Source: Neisseria sp.
GTDB lineage: Bacteria > Pseudomonadota > Gammaproteobacteria > Burkholderiales > Neisseriaceae
Assembly (NCBI GenBank): GCA_030528455.1
Contig: JAUMYW010000004.1
Coordinates: 21,118-85,117 of the forward strand
Direction: 5' to 3'
DNA: 64,000 bases
Of the stretch, positions 1 through 8,106 are shown one piece after another (the first letter of the stretch is position 1; each line of letters starts with the position of its first letter). The notes under the pieces are model-generated. The model had not been told where the DNA came from. It did no database searches and saw nothing but the letters and a program-made list of their open reading frames with translations. The translations under genes were made by a program, and so were the position numbers.

Positions 1-413
1 ATTTGTCGAACACTTATTTGGAATGGGCGCGGCGCAATTTCGCCTTGAACGGAATAGACGAAACGCAGCACCGCATCGTGCGCGCCGATGTGTTCCAATA
101 TCTGAAACAGGCGGCGGAGGAAGGCAGGCAGTTTGATTTGATTGTGATGGATCCGCCGAGTTTTTCCAACAGCAAGAAAATGCTCGATATTTTGGATATC
201 CAGCGCGATCACGCGGTTTTGATTGATGCCGCCATGAATTTGCTGGCTGCAGACGGCCTGATGTTTTTTTCCAATAATCTTCGCAGCTTTGTATTGGACG
301 AGGAGTTGGGCGAACGTTACTATATTAAAGATGTCTCCAAGCATTCCGTGCCCGAGGACTTCCGCAACAAAAAAATCCACCAATGCTGGGAAATCCGCCG
401 AAAGGCCGTCTGA
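1..413 (+). CDS. rlmL: 23S rRNA methyltransferase RlmL/RlmKL, C-terminal part (gene truncated by window edge)
   Basis: Only the last 136 codons are present; the reading frame is open from base 3 and the true start lies to the left of the window. The fragment carries the second SAM-dependent methyltransferase domain: the catalytic-type motif MDPPSFSNSKKM, then QRDHAVLID, FFSNNLRSF and the terminal IHQCWEI, an order matching the C-terminus of RlmKL (YcbY), which methylates guanines 2069 and 2445 of 23S rRNA in E. coli. The stop codon TGA lies inside a canonical uptake word (GGCCGTCTGAA at 403-413). argD follows 41 bases downstream on the same strand. Assignment is by motif recognition; the N-terminal THUMP part cannot be checked. 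Confidence 0.82.
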   Translation, partial: LSNTYLEWARRNFALNGIDETQHRIVRADVFQYLKQAAEEGRQFDLIVMDPPSFSNSKKMLDILDIQRDHAVLIDAAMNLLAADGLMFFSNNLRSFVLDEELGERYYIKDVSKHSVPEDFRNKKIHQCWEIRRKAV

Positions 414-454
414 AAAACGATGGAAAGCAAAACAAACAAGAAGAGGAGTATGAA

Positions 455-1633
455 ATGCAAAACTACCTGACCCCGAATTTTTCCTTTGCCCCGATGTTGC
501 CCGAGCGCGGACAGGGCAGCCGCGTGTGGGACGGGAGCGGCCGGGAGTATATCGATTTGGCGGGCGGCATTGCCGTCAATGCTTTGGGGCACTGCCATCC
601 TGTTTTACAGACGGCCTTGCAGCGGCAGGCGGAGAAGCTGTGGCACGTTTCCAATATTTATACCACGCGTCCGGCGCAGGAGTTGGCGCAAAAGCTGACG
701 GCCAACAGTTTTGCAGACAAAGTTTTTTTCTGCAATTCCGGCGCGGAAGCCAACGAAGCGGCTTTGAAACTGGCGCGGAAATACGCTCGCGACCGTTACG
801 GCGAAGCCAAACACGAAATCATCGCCTGCGTAAACGGTTTCCACGGCCGCACGCTGTTTACCGTGTCGGTTGGCGGGCAGCCGAAATACAGCTGCGATTT
901 TGCACCGCTGCCCGAAGGTATCCGCCATATTCCGTTTAACGATGCCGAGGCCTTGCGCGAAGCCGTCGGCGAACAGACGTGTGCAGTGATTATCGAGCCG
1001 GTGCAGGGCGAAAGCGGCGTGCTGCCTGCCGAAACGGTGTTTTTGCAGACGGCACGCGAGTTGTGCAGCCGTTTCGATGCCGCACTGATTTTTGACGAAG
1101 TGCAAACAGGCATCGGCAGGACGGGCAGCTTGTTTGCCTATCAGGATTACGGTGTGGAGCCGGATATTTTGAGCGCGGCCAAAGCCTTGGGCGGCGGTTT
1201 TCCGATCGGTGCGATGCTGACGACCGACCGATTCGCGCCGAGCTTCGGGCCGGGAACGCACGGTTCGACCTTCGGCGGCAATCCGTTGGCCTGTGCGGTG
1301 GCTTCGGCGGCGTTCGACATCATCAATACGCCGCAGACTTTGGAAAATGTGCGGCGGCAGGGCGTACAACTGACGGTTGCTTTGAAACAAATCGGCAGCG
1401 AAACGGGCGTGTTTGCCGAAGTGCGCGGCAAGGGGCTGCTGATCGGCTGCGTTTTGGCGGAAGCTTATAAAGGCCGTGCGGCGGAGATTGCGGCAGCGGC
1501 TTTGCGGCACGGTCTGATGCTGTTGGTGGCCGGTGCGGACGTGGTACGTCTGGCTCCGAGCCTGCTGTTGGACGATGCGGATATTGAAGCAGCTCTGCCG
1601 CGCTTGCGGGCAGCTTTGGAAGAGGTGGTTTGA
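455..1633 (+). CDS. argD: acetylornithine aminotransferase ArgD
   Basis: A 392-residue PLP-dependent class III aminotransferase. It transfers the amino group between N-acetylornithine and 2-oxoglutarate in arginine synthesis, and in many bacteria also serves lysine synthesis. The family signatures are in order: GGIAVNALGHCHP near the N-terminus, FCNSGAEANEAALKLARKY, FDEVQTGIGRTG, and AAKALGGGFPIGAM with the Schiff-base lysine at about residue 243. I chose the ATG at 455 because GAGGAG sits six bases upstream and the protein then begins at the usual position; an earlier in-frame codon at 383 would overlap rlmL and add a tail without homology. It ends against a hairpin of two opposed uptake words, convergent with hemN. 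Confidence 0.95.
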   Translation: MQNYLTPNFSFAPMLPERGQGSRVWDGSGREYIDLAGGIAVNALGHCHPVLQTALQRQAEKLWHVSNIYTTRPAQELAQKLTANSFADKVFFCNSGAEANEAALKLARKYARDRYGEAKHEIIACVNGFHGRTLFTVSVGGQPKYSCDFAPLPEGIRHIPFNDAEALREAVGEQTCAVIIEPVQGESGVLPAETVFLQTARELCSRFDAALIFDEVQTGIGRTGSLFAYQDYGVEPDILSAAKALGGGFPIGAMLTTDRFAPSFGPGTHGSTFGGNPLACAVASAAFDIINTPQTLENVRRQGVQLTVALKQIGSETGVFAEVRGKGLLIGCVLAEAYKGRAAEIAAAALRHGLMLLVAGADVVRLAPSLLLDDADIEAALPRLRAALEEVV

Positions 1634-1651
1634 ACAGCATCTGATGTTTGT

Positions 1652-1685
1652 GCCGTCTGCACGGGTTGAGGTGCAGACGGCTTTT
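1652..1685. terminator. terminator between convergent argD and hemN made from two uptake words
   Basis: GCCGTCTGCA at 1652-1661 and its reverse complement at 1672-1681 form a 10-bp stem with a 10-base loop, followed by TTTT on the plus strand. It lies between the argD stop and the hemN stop. Confidence 0.75.
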
Positions 1686-1688
1686 CTG

Positions 1689-3086
1689 CTATACGGCTTG
1701 CGAATAGGACGCACGGCGGGTTTCATGGCGCAGATAGCGGTCGAACACCATGGCTATATGGCGGATAAGAAAGCGGCCTTTGGCGGTTACCTGCAAACCG
1801 TCGGACAGGAATTCCAGCAGACCGTGTTGTGCCAAATTCTCCAAATCAGACCACTCTTCCGCAAAATATTGTCGGAAAGCAATGCCGTCCGCATCAAAAT
1901 AAGTACGGTAATCCAAGACAAAACGGCACATCAGATCCTGAATGATGCTGCGCCGCAGAATATCGTCGCGACTGAGTAGGAAACCCCGCATAACCGGCAG
2001 CCGTCCCTCGTCGATAGCGGCATAATAATCATCGATATTGCGTTCGTTTTGTACGTAAGCGTTGCCGATTTTGCCGATTGACGATACGCCCAAAGCAATC
2101 AAATCGCAGTCTGCATGAGTCGAATAGCCTTGAAAGTTGCGCTGCAGACGGCCTTCCCGCAGTGCGGTGCTCAGTTCGTCGTCGGGTTTGGCAAAATGAT
2201 CCATGCCGATAAACAGATAGCCTGCCTGTTCCAGGCGGCTGACGGCATATTGCAGGATGTCGAGTTTGGCTTCGCTGTCGGGAACCGCCGCCGTGTCGAT
2301 ACGCCGTTGTGGTTTGAAAATATGCGGCAGATGCGCATAATGGTAGAGTGCCAAACGGTCGGGAGAAAGCGACAGCACGGTTTCCAAAGTATCGCGCATG
2401 GTATCGGGTGTTTGATGGGGCAGACCGTAAATCAAATCCACACTGACTGATTTGAAACCGGCCGAACGGGCGGTATCGATTACCGTGCGCGTGTCTTTCA
2501 GGCTTTGTATGCGGTTGACTGCCGTCTGCACCTTGGGGTCGAAGTCCTGAATGCCGACACTCATGCGGTTGAATCCCAGCTTTGCCAAATGCATGACCGT
2601 TTCGCGCGAGACGCAGCGGGGATCGATTTCGATCGAATATTCGCCGTCGGTTTGAAAGTCGAAGTAACGGCGGATCATGCGGAAAACACGTCCCAGCTGG
2701 CTGTCGTTCAGGAAAGTCGGCGTACCTCCGCCGAAATGCAGTTGGGAAAGACGGTGTCTGCCGTTCAAATCGGGCGCAAGCAGTTCCATTTCGCGTTCCA
2801 GATAGTCCAGATAGCGGTCGGCACGCGATTTGTCTTTGGTAATGATTTTGTTGCAGCCGCAGTAATAGCAAATCGTGTCGCAAAACGGAATATGGATATA
2901 CAGCGACAAGGCTTGAGAGCCGTCTGCAGCATATTGCCGGACGGCATTCAGATAATCGGCTTCGCGGAAACTGTTATAGAAACGATCTGCTGTCGGATAA
3001 GATGTATAACGCGGACCGGTAGCAGGGAGCGAAGCAATCAGACTGCGGTCGAATTCGGATTTGGCGGTGGCGGGTAGCGTATTCAC
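1689..3086 (-). CDS. hemN: oxygen-independent coproporphyrinogen III dehydrogenase HemN
   Basis: A radical-SAM enzyme that converts coproporphyrinogen III to protoporphyrinogen IX without oxygen, in cytoplasmic haem synthesis. The 4Fe-4S motif CDTICYYCGCN is preceded by the family signature GPRYTSYPTADRF and followed by LHFGGGTPTFL and IEIDPR, with the C-terminal HemN domain intact. I chose a GTG start at 3086 (protein starts MNTLPATAKSEFD, 465 residues) because GAGAAG lies eight bases upstream; a longer frame from a TTG at 3125 has no ribosome site. The gene is divergent from fnr and shares its 323-bp upstream region, which fits the anaerobic control usual for hemN, although I see the FNR-like box only close to fnr. 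Confidence 0.94.
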   Translation of the reverse strand: MNTLPATAKSEFDRSLIASLPATGPRYTSYPTADRFYNSFREADYLNAVRQYAADGSQALSLYIHIPFCDTICYYCGCNKIITKDKSRADRYLDYLEREMELLAPDLNGRHRLSQLHFGGGTPTFLNDSQLGRVFRMIRRYFDFQTDGEYSIEIDPRCVSRETVMHLAKLGFNRMSVGIQDFDPKVQTAVNRIQSLKDTRTVIDTARSAGFKSVSVDLIYGLPHQTPDTMRDTLETVLSLSPDRLALYHYAHLPHIFKPQRRIDTAAVPDSEAKLDILQYAVSRLEQAGYLFIGMDHFAKPDDELSTALREGRLQRNFQGYSTHADCDLIALGVSSIGKIGNAYVQNERNIDDYYAAIDEGRLPVMRGFLLSRDDILRRSIIQDLMCRFVLDYRTYFDADGIAFRQYFAEEWSDLENLAQHGLLEFLSDGLQVTAKGRFLIRHIAMVFDRYLRHETRRASYSQAV

Positions 3087-3296
3087 AATTCGGTCTTCTC
3101 GAAATGAACGAAACAGTAAAAGCAAAATTTTGTTTGTCGGCGAAACGAAAAACCGTCCTTTTCATTTTAAAAACAGCATGAATGAATGCTCGGTAAGGCT
3201 TGACGGCAGCACAAGCCCGGATTTCCGAACAGCCTTTGCACAGACATTCCGCAGAAATATGCCGACGCTTTTTATGCGCTTGTTAGCCTCGCTTAA

Positions 3297-3326
3297 TTGG
3301 TCAAAAATCAAGCAGTTTGCTAGAAT
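3297..3326 (+). promoter_or_regulatory. candidate fnr promoter with extended -10
   Basis: TTGGTC at 3297-3302 and TAGAAT at 3321-3326 are 18 bases apart, and the -10 is preceded by TGC, giving an extended -10. Transcription would start near 3333, upstream of the FNR-like box. Confidence 0.5.
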
Positions 3327-3349
3327 GGCAGGGAATAGGGCAATCCGCA

Positions 3350-3363
3350 TTGATATGGGTCAA
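3350..3363 (+). promoter_or_regulatory. FNR-box-like site in the fnr leader
   Basis: TTGATATGGGTCAA matches the FNR consensus TTGAT-N4-ATCAA except for one base (G for A at the ninth letter from the left half). It lies 47 bases before the fnr ATG and downstream of the best promoter, a position expected for autorepression. Confidence 0.6.
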
Positions 3364-3409
3364 ACGTGTTTTGCTGGATTGACAAAGATTTTATAAATAA
3401 GGCAATAAA

Positions 3410-4147
3410 ATGGCTTCTGCTCAGATTCCGGTACACCCTTTGAAAAACCTGTGTTCAACCTGTTCCCTGAAGGAATTGTGCCTGCCTGTCGGCTTGTGTC
3501 CCGATGAATTTGCCAGGCTGGATACGGTAGTTAAGCAAAGCCGCCGTTTGAAAAAAGGCGAATTTCTATTTCGTGCGGGAGAGGCGTTTCACTCCTTGTT
3601 TGCTGTCCGTACCGGTTTTTTTAAAACTACCATCATCAGCAGGGACGGTCGCGACCAAGTAACCGGATTTTTCATGTCCGGCGAACTGATGGGAATGGAC
3701 GGTATCTGCTCCTGCGTCCACAGTTGCGATGCCGTTGCTCTGGAAGACAGCGAAGTATGCGAATTGCCGTTTGAAAACCTGGAAAAAATCAGTCAAAGCA
3801 TTCCCTCAATGCAGACGCATTTTTTTCGTATGATGAGCAGGGAAATCGTAAGAGATCAGAATGTTATGCTTTTGCTGGGTAATATGCGGGCGGAAGAACG
3901 GATTGCAGCGTTTTTGCTGAATCTTTCCCAACGCCTGCATAGCAGGGGGTTTGCCGCCAATGATTTCGTATTGAGAATGTCGAGGGAAGAAATCGGCAGC
4001 TATCTGGGATTGAAACTGGAAACCGTCAGCCGGACATTATCTAAATTCCAACACGAAGGTCTGATATTGGTCGAACACAAACACATCCGCCTGCTGCAGC
4101 CGGAGGTTTTACAGAAGATGGTGTCCGGAACGACGGTTTCGGTGTGA
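3410..4147 (+). CDS. fnr: oxygen-responsive transcriptional regulator FNR
   Basis: A 245-residue Crp/Fnr-family regulator that binds DNA as a dimer when its 4Fe-4S cluster is intact, that is without oxygen. The three N-terminal cysteines (C15, C18 and C24 in NLCSTCSLKELC) and the central one (C117 in SEVCELPF) correspond to the four cluster ligands of E. coli FNR. A cyclic-nucleotide-like beta-barrel follows and the helix-turn-helix is at about residues 190-213 (MSREEIGSYLGLKLETVSRT). The ATG at 3410 has AAGG seven bases upstream. It is divergent from hemN, a classical FNR target, and has an FNR-like box in its own leader. All key residues are present. Confidence 0.94.
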   Translation: MASAQIPVHPLKNLCSTCSLKELCLPVGLCPDEFARLDTVVKQSRRLKKGEFLFRAGEAFHSLFAVRTGFFKTTIISRDGRDQVTGFFMSGELMGMDGICSCVHSCDAVALEDSEVCELPFENLEKISQSIPSMQTHFFRMMSREIVRDQNVMLLLGNMRAEERIAAFLLNLSQRLHSRGFAANDFVLRMSREEIGSYLGLKLETVSRTLSKFQHEGLILVEHKHIRLLQPEVLQKMVSGTTVSV

Positions 4148-4230
4148 AAGTATAAAAATCAATATATCGCTTATTTCCGGAACAAACAGTCAGGACTGTC
4201 CGGGCTGAAAACAGGAGAAGAACGGAAAAT

Positions 4231-4285
4231 CAAACTGCCTTTTAAAAGCTGCTTGAGTATCCGGCTTTTGAGGCAGTTTGCTTCT
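4231..4285. terminator. bidirectional terminator between fnr and the cysB-type gene
   Basis: CAAACTGCCT at 4231-4240 pairs with AGGCAGTTTG at 4271-4280; an inner AAAAGC/GCTTTT pair extends it. It sits in the gap between two convergent genes. Confidence 0.65.
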
Positions 4286-4297
4286 TGCTTTTTATCT

Positions 4298-5245
4298 TCA
4301 AATCGAAAAATCTTCTTCGATTGGGGAAAAGAGCAATTTCTGGATGCGTTCTTTGTTCAAATCGGGGGAAAACAAGCCGATAAAATCATAAATATAACTT
4401 CTCAGATAAGTGTCTGCGCGGAGCAGAATCCGAGTATATGCAGGCTCGAAGAGTTGAGAGACATCTATCATCTGCAATCCGCCGTCCTGTTGGGGAGAAA
4501 ATGCAGGCTGAGGCAGAAGACCGATTCCCAGACCGTAGCGGATATGGTTTTTCAGGATGTCATTGTCGGCAGCCGACAATGCGATATGCGGATTGCTCAT
4601 GCCTGCAGATCGGAAAGCCCGGGCAATACTGCCGGTTTCTTCAAATGTAAATTCACAAGCAATCAGAGGATAAGCTGCCAAGTCTGATAGTGTCGGGCGG
4701 GCAACTGATAATAAAGGGTGTCCGTCAGGTACGATAACGCCGTACGGCCAACGGGTGCACGGAATGCTGCGTAAGTCGGATTCGCGGCGGACAGCTTGGG
4801 CGGAAACAGCCAAATCCGCACTGCCGTCTGCAACCATCTGTTCGATCGATTCGGGGCTGCCTTGCCGTATATTCAGGCTGACTTTGGGATACTGTCGGGC
4901 AAAAAGGGTAACGACAGACGGCAGGACGTAGCGTATCTGGTCCGCAGAGGCCGCGATAGTCAGCGTACCGCAATCCTGAACATTGAATTCACGACTGATA
5001 TTTTTGATGTTTTGAATGTCGCGGAGGATTTTTTCGGTGGTTTGCAATATTGCCTTACCGGGTTCGGTAACCGAAACGATACGTTTCCCGTTACGGATAA
5101 AAATTTCAACGCCCAGTTCCTCTTCCAGTAGGCGGATTTGTTTGGATACGCCGGGTTGGGAGGTGAACACGGCATCTGCCGCTTCAGAGACGTTGAGATT
5201 GTGACGATACACTTCCAAAGCATAACGTAATTGTTGCAGTTTCAT
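4298..5245 (-). CDS. cysB: LysR-family regulator of the CysB type
   Basis: A 315-residue LysR-type regulator. The N-terminal winged helix-turn-helix (MKLQQLRYALEVYRHNLNVS, then TSQPGVSKQIRLLEEELG) is of the CysB/Cbl group, whose members control sulphate assimilation and cysteine synthesis in response to acetylserine. The C-terminal effector domain starts near residue 90 (GTLTIAASADQIRYVLP) and includes the threonine/serine-rich pocket motifs of the group. The start at 5245 was chosen because the conserved family N-terminus begins there; eleven residues of upstream open frame lack homology. A clear Shine-Dalgarno is not visible. The upstream region from 5290 to 5345 is very AT-rich. Which genes it controls cannot be told from the window. 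Confidence 0.83.
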   Translation of the reverse strand: MKLQQLRYALEVYRHNLNVSEAADAVFTSQPGVSKQIRLLEEELGVEIFIRNGKRIVSVTEPGKAILQTTEKILRDIQNIKNISREFNVQDCGTLTIAASADQIRYVLPSVVTLFARQYPKVSLNIRQGSPESIEQMVADGSADLAVSAQAVRRESDLRSIPCTRWPYGVIVPDGHPLLSVARPTLSDLAAYPLIACEFTFEETGSIARAFRSAGMSNPHIALSAADNDILKNHIRYGLGIGLLPQPAFSPQQDGGLQMIDVSQLFEPAYTRILLRADTYLRSYIYDFIGLFSPDLNKERIQKLLFSPIEEDFSI

Positions 5246-5577
5246 AAGCTTTACGGATACCTGGTTTGAAAATAGCAATAATGACGGAGATTTTTATTTT
5301 TTATTAAATTATATATAAAATTAAGTATATATAATGTGTTAATTTTGACTATGAGAGTATTGTTTGTTTTTTAATCGGAATAATGATTGGCTGGCCGAGG
5401 GAGGGCAACTGAGTATGTCGGAAGAAACGGCAGGGTTTTGTTGTTTTTATACAACCGATGTGCTGGAAGATTGGTGAAATCGGCAGGAAATACATGACAC
5501 GGCATTGGTTTTTCGGCATGATGGTTGGCGTAATTGATTTTGAAATTTAAAGTAAAGATGTATCGGGCTGTGTGCTG
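5246..5577. other. non-coding stretch upstream of cysB-type gene and rmpM
   Basis: Together with the rmpM promoter this is a 473-base gap. It holds an AT-rich block at 5290-5345, probably the promoter of the minus-strand regulator, and one 20-codon open frame at 5415-5477 with GGGAGG upstream that may be fortuitous. I see no RNA gene or repeat. Confidence 0.4.
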
Positions 5578-5607
5578 TTGACAGTTTGCGCAGCTTTTCT
5601 TTATAGT
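5578..5607 (+). promoter_or_regulatory. sigma-70 promoter of rmpM
   Basis: TTGACA at 5578-5583 and TATAGT at 5602-5607 are separated by 18 bases, a near-consensus strong promoter. It gives a leader of about 105 bases before the rmpM ATG and fits the high expression expected of an outer membrane protein. Confidence 0.75.
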
Positions 5608-5718
5608 ACAAGCTTAAATTATCCGAGTTGCCCGGTTTCCGGAGCCCGTATATTTACAGATTGCGGTCGCATTTTTGTGAAATGCCGCATAACAATCTTT
5701 CATGATGAGGGAATAACA

Positions 5719-6498
5719 ATGACCAAACAGATTAAATTAGGTGCTTTGATTGTTGCCGCTTTGGCTTCTGCCAATGCTTTGGCAGCTGGTGAGCCGCATA
5801 CCAAACACGGTTATACTGTAAGCCGAGAATCTCAAGAAGTTGTTCGCAACAGCTACGGCGAATGCTGGAAAAATTCTTTCTTCAACAAAGAAACCGAAGG
5901 TCGCATCGAATGCGGCGATAAGGATGCTGTAGCTCCTGTAGCACCAGTGGCACCGACTTATACCTATCAGGATGAAACTGTTGCTTTGTCGTCTAAAACT
6001 TTGTTTAATTTCGATAAAGACAATCTGCGTCCTCAAGCGGTTGAAACCCTGAACAATTTGGCAGTGCGTTTGGCTGATGCGAACGTGCAGTCTGTACGTG
6101 TTGAAGGTCATACTGACTTTATGGGTTCGGAAGCTTACAACCAGGCTTTGTCTGAGCGTCGTGCAAATGTTGTGGCCAACTATCTGGTTAGTCGCGGTGT
6201 TCCTGCTGGTAAGATTTCTGCTGCCGGTATCGGTGAGTCTCAAGCACGCATGACTGCTCAATGTGAAGCGCAAGTTGCAGAGATGGGCAAAAAAGTGTCC
6301 AAAGCCAAGAAGCGTACTGCGTTGATTGATTGTATCGAACCGGATCGCCGAGTAGACATCAAGATTCGTACTTTGGTTCAAACTAAAGTTCGAGTAAGCG
6401 AAGGTCAGGCAGGTGTGGTTGGTGTCGGCGAGCGTCCTGCTTCCGACAATCACTGGTTGCCTGCCAAGTCTTCTATCCACGGTTATGGCCGTTGGTAA
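5719..6498 (+). CDS. rmpM: class 4 outer membrane protein RmpM (OmpA family)
   Basis: A 259-residue secreted protein with a signal peptide (about residues 1-22, ending ANALAAG), the conserved segment [14 protein letters not shown], a short AP-rich linker (VAPVAPVAP) and an OmpA-like peptidoglycan-binding domain ([47 protein letters not shown]). RmpM links porins to peptidoglycan in neisseriae. GAGG lies eight bases upstream of the ATG at 5719. No uptake word lies inside the gene, and its codons are biased as in highly expressed genes. The last roughly 40 residues (to HGYGRW) do not resemble the histidine-rich tail I recall for the meningococcal protein. Confidence 0.9.
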   Translation: MTKQIKLGALIVAALASANALAAGEPHTKHGYTVSRESQEVVRNSYGECWKNSFFNKETEGRIECGDKDAVAPVAPVAPTYTYQDETVALSSKTLFNFDKDNLRPQAVETLNNLAVRLADANVQSVRVEGHTDFMGSEAYNQALSERRANVVANYLVSRGVPAGKISAAGIGESQARMTAQCEAQVAEMGKKVSKAKKRTALIDCIEPDRRVDIKIRTLVQTKVRVSEGQAGVVGVGERPASDNHWLPAKSSIHGYGRW

Positions 6499-6530
6499 GA
6501 AACCGATTTGAGCGGTGAAACAGATTGAAA

Positions 6531-6560
6531 AGCCAAGCCTGTAAAGGTTTGGCTTTTTTA
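6531..6560 (+). terminator. rmpM terminator
   Basis: AGCCAAGCCT at 6531-6540 pairs with AGGTTTGGCT at 6545-6554 (one G-T pair) with a four-base loop and a T run. Confidence 0.85.
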
Positions 6561-6656
6561 TTTGGGTAGCGTTTGTGTTTGATATTCGGGTTAAGGTCCT
6601 GATGTGTGAAGGGATGCCTGTCGGTATAATCGGTTTATTTGAAAAACGGTGTGATA

Positions 6657-7616
6657 ATGAAAGAATTTGATTTTATCCGCTCATACTTGGCGGCTGCTCC
6701 CAAGGGGGAGGGGGTGTTGCTGGGTATTGGTGATGATGCTGCTTTAATCAGGCCGTCTGCAGGTTTTGATTTGTGTGTCAGTAGTGATATGTTGCTGGAG
6801 GGAAGGCATTTTTTTGCAGATGCTGCGCCGCAAGATGTGGCGCACAAGGTGTTGGCGGTTAATTTGTCGGATATGGCGGCAATGGGCGCGTGCCCCCGTT
6901 GGGTGTCTTTGAGTGTGGCTTTGCCCTGCTTGCGGGAAGCTTGGTTGTCGGCATTTTGTGAAACTTGGTTTGCATTGTGCGCCCAATATGGTGTGAGTTT
7001 GATTGGAGGGGATACGACGTGCGGTAACGGTGTGTTTTCTGTGAGTATTATCGGCGAAATTCCGAAGGGAAAAGCTTTACGGCGTGATGCTGCGAAGGTG
7101 GGGGATGATGTTTGGGTATCGGGTATAATCGGTTTGGCGGCTGTTGCTTTGCAGCACCATTTGGGTAACTTGAGTTTGCCGGACGCCGTGTCGGCCCGTT
7201 GTGATGAGGCTTTGCTGCGGCCACAGCCGCGTGTGGTTTTGGGGTCGAATTTGTTGGATATTGCCCATGCCGCCCAGGATGTTTCGGACGGCTTGTTGCA
7301 GGATTTGGGGCATATTGCGGCAGCTTCGGGTTGTGGGGCGGAGATTTGGGCAGACAAGGTGCCTTTATTACCCGAGTTGGTGGCTCGGATGCCGTCTGCA
7401 AGTTTGCTGCAGACGGCTTTGACGGGTGGGGACGATTATGAGTTGCTGTTTACTGCGCCTGCTTCTGAGAGAGAAAGGATTGCGGATGTTGCTGAGCTTT
7501 GCGGTGTGCCGGTCAGCCGTATCGGTGTCATCAGAGAGGGGAACGGTGTTACTGTGAAAGATGAAAACGGCCGGATTTTGGTATTTGAACAACAGGGGTT
7601 TGATCATTTTGTGTGA
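6657..7616 (+). CDS. thiL: thiamine-monophosphate kinase ThiL
   Basis: A 319-residue kinase that phosphorylates thiamine monophosphate to the active pyrophosphate cofactor, in the cytoplasm. The PurM/ThiL-fold motifs appear in order: GIGDDAALI, SSDMLLEGRHFF, NLSDMAAMGA, GGDTTCG, DVSDGLLQDLGH and GGDDYELLF. The ATG at 6657 gives the family start (MKEFDFIRSYL) with GGTG five bases upstream; an upstream TTG at 6639 adds only six residues. Its stop codon overlaps the start of pgpA by eight bases, so the two are probably translated from one mRNA. The pairing thiL-pgpA is common in proteobacteria. Confidence 0.94.
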   Translation: MKEFDFIRSYLAAAPKGEGVLLGIGDDAALIRPSAGFDLCVSSDMLLEGRHFFADAAPQDVAHKVLAVNLSDMAAMGACPRWVSLSVALPCLREAWLSAFCETWFALCAQYGVSLIGGDTTCGNGVFSVSIIGEIPKGKALRRDAAKVGDDVWVSGIIGLAAVALQHHLGNLSLPDAVSARCDEALLRPQPRVVLGSNLLDIAHAAQDVSDGLLQDLGHIAAASGCGAEIWADKVPLLPELVARMPSASLLQTALTGGDDYELLFTAPASERERIADVAELCGVPVSRIGVIREGNGVTVKDENGRILVFEQQGFDHFV

Positions 7617-8097
7617 ATTTAAACCGACTTTTTTTTGGTTGTTGCGTCGCCCCGTATGTTTTTTGGGGTTCGGGTTCGGAACGGGTTTGGCATCGAAAGC
7701 ACCGGGGACTTTCGGTACTTTGCCGGCTTTGCCGATGACGGCGGCTTTGTTCGCTGCCGGCTTTGGTTCGTGGCAGATTGTTTTGTTGTGTGTGGTGCTG
7801 TTTTTGAGCGGAATTTATATTTGCGGAGCAACTGAAAGGGCTTTGGGTATAGCGGATTACGGCGGTATCGTGTGGGACGAAATAGTTGCTATGATGCTGG
7901 TGTTGGCTTTTGTGCCGCAAACTTTTGCTTGGTGGTTGGCTGCATTTGTCGTATTCCGTTTGTTTGATGCTTTGAAGCCTTGGCCGATTAAGTGGTTTGA
8001 TGCGCGTTTGCACGGTGGTTTCGGCATTATGTGGGATGATATTTTGGCTGCTGTGTTTAGTTTGCTTGTGTTGAAGTTTTGGCAATTTTGGATTTAG
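7609..8097 (+). CDS. pgpA: phosphatidylglycerophosphatase A
   Basis: A 162-residue inner membrane phosphatase that removes the terminal phosphate of phosphatidylglycerophosphate in phospholipid synthesis. Family signatures are CFLGFGFGTGLASKAPGTFGTL and DYGGIVWDEIVAM, separated by hydrophobic segments (residues about 10-60, 85-115 and 140-160). No ATG lies at a suitable place. I propose the TTG at 7609 (TTG TGT GAA), nine bases after AGGGGT, which overlaps the thiL stop; an ATG at 7561 would give a longer overlap and unrelated sequence. The start is therefore uncertain, the identity is not. Confidence 0.88.
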   Translation: MCEFKPTFFWLLRRPVCFLGFGFGTGLASKAPGTFGTLPALPMTAALFAAGFGSWQIVLLCVVLFLSGIYICGATERALGIADYGGIVWDEIVAMMLVLAFVPQTFAWWLAAFVVFRLFDALKPWPIKWFDARLHGGFGIMWDDILAAVFSLLVLKFWQFWI

Positions 8098-8106
8098 GCT
8101 GTTTGC

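Larger units (their letters stand above)
3087..3409. promoter_or_regulatory. intergenic control region between hemN and fnr
   Basis: No gene is seen in these 323 bases between divergent hemN and fnr. The fnr side carries a promoter-like pair and an FNR-like box, described separately. The hemN side (3090-3250) contains no sequence I can name beyond the ribosome site. Confidence 0.5.

Noticed and set aside
3086-3125. Longer hemN from a TTG at 3125
   Set aside because: No ribosome site, and the extra residues lack homology; GTG 3086 has GAGAAG at eight bases.
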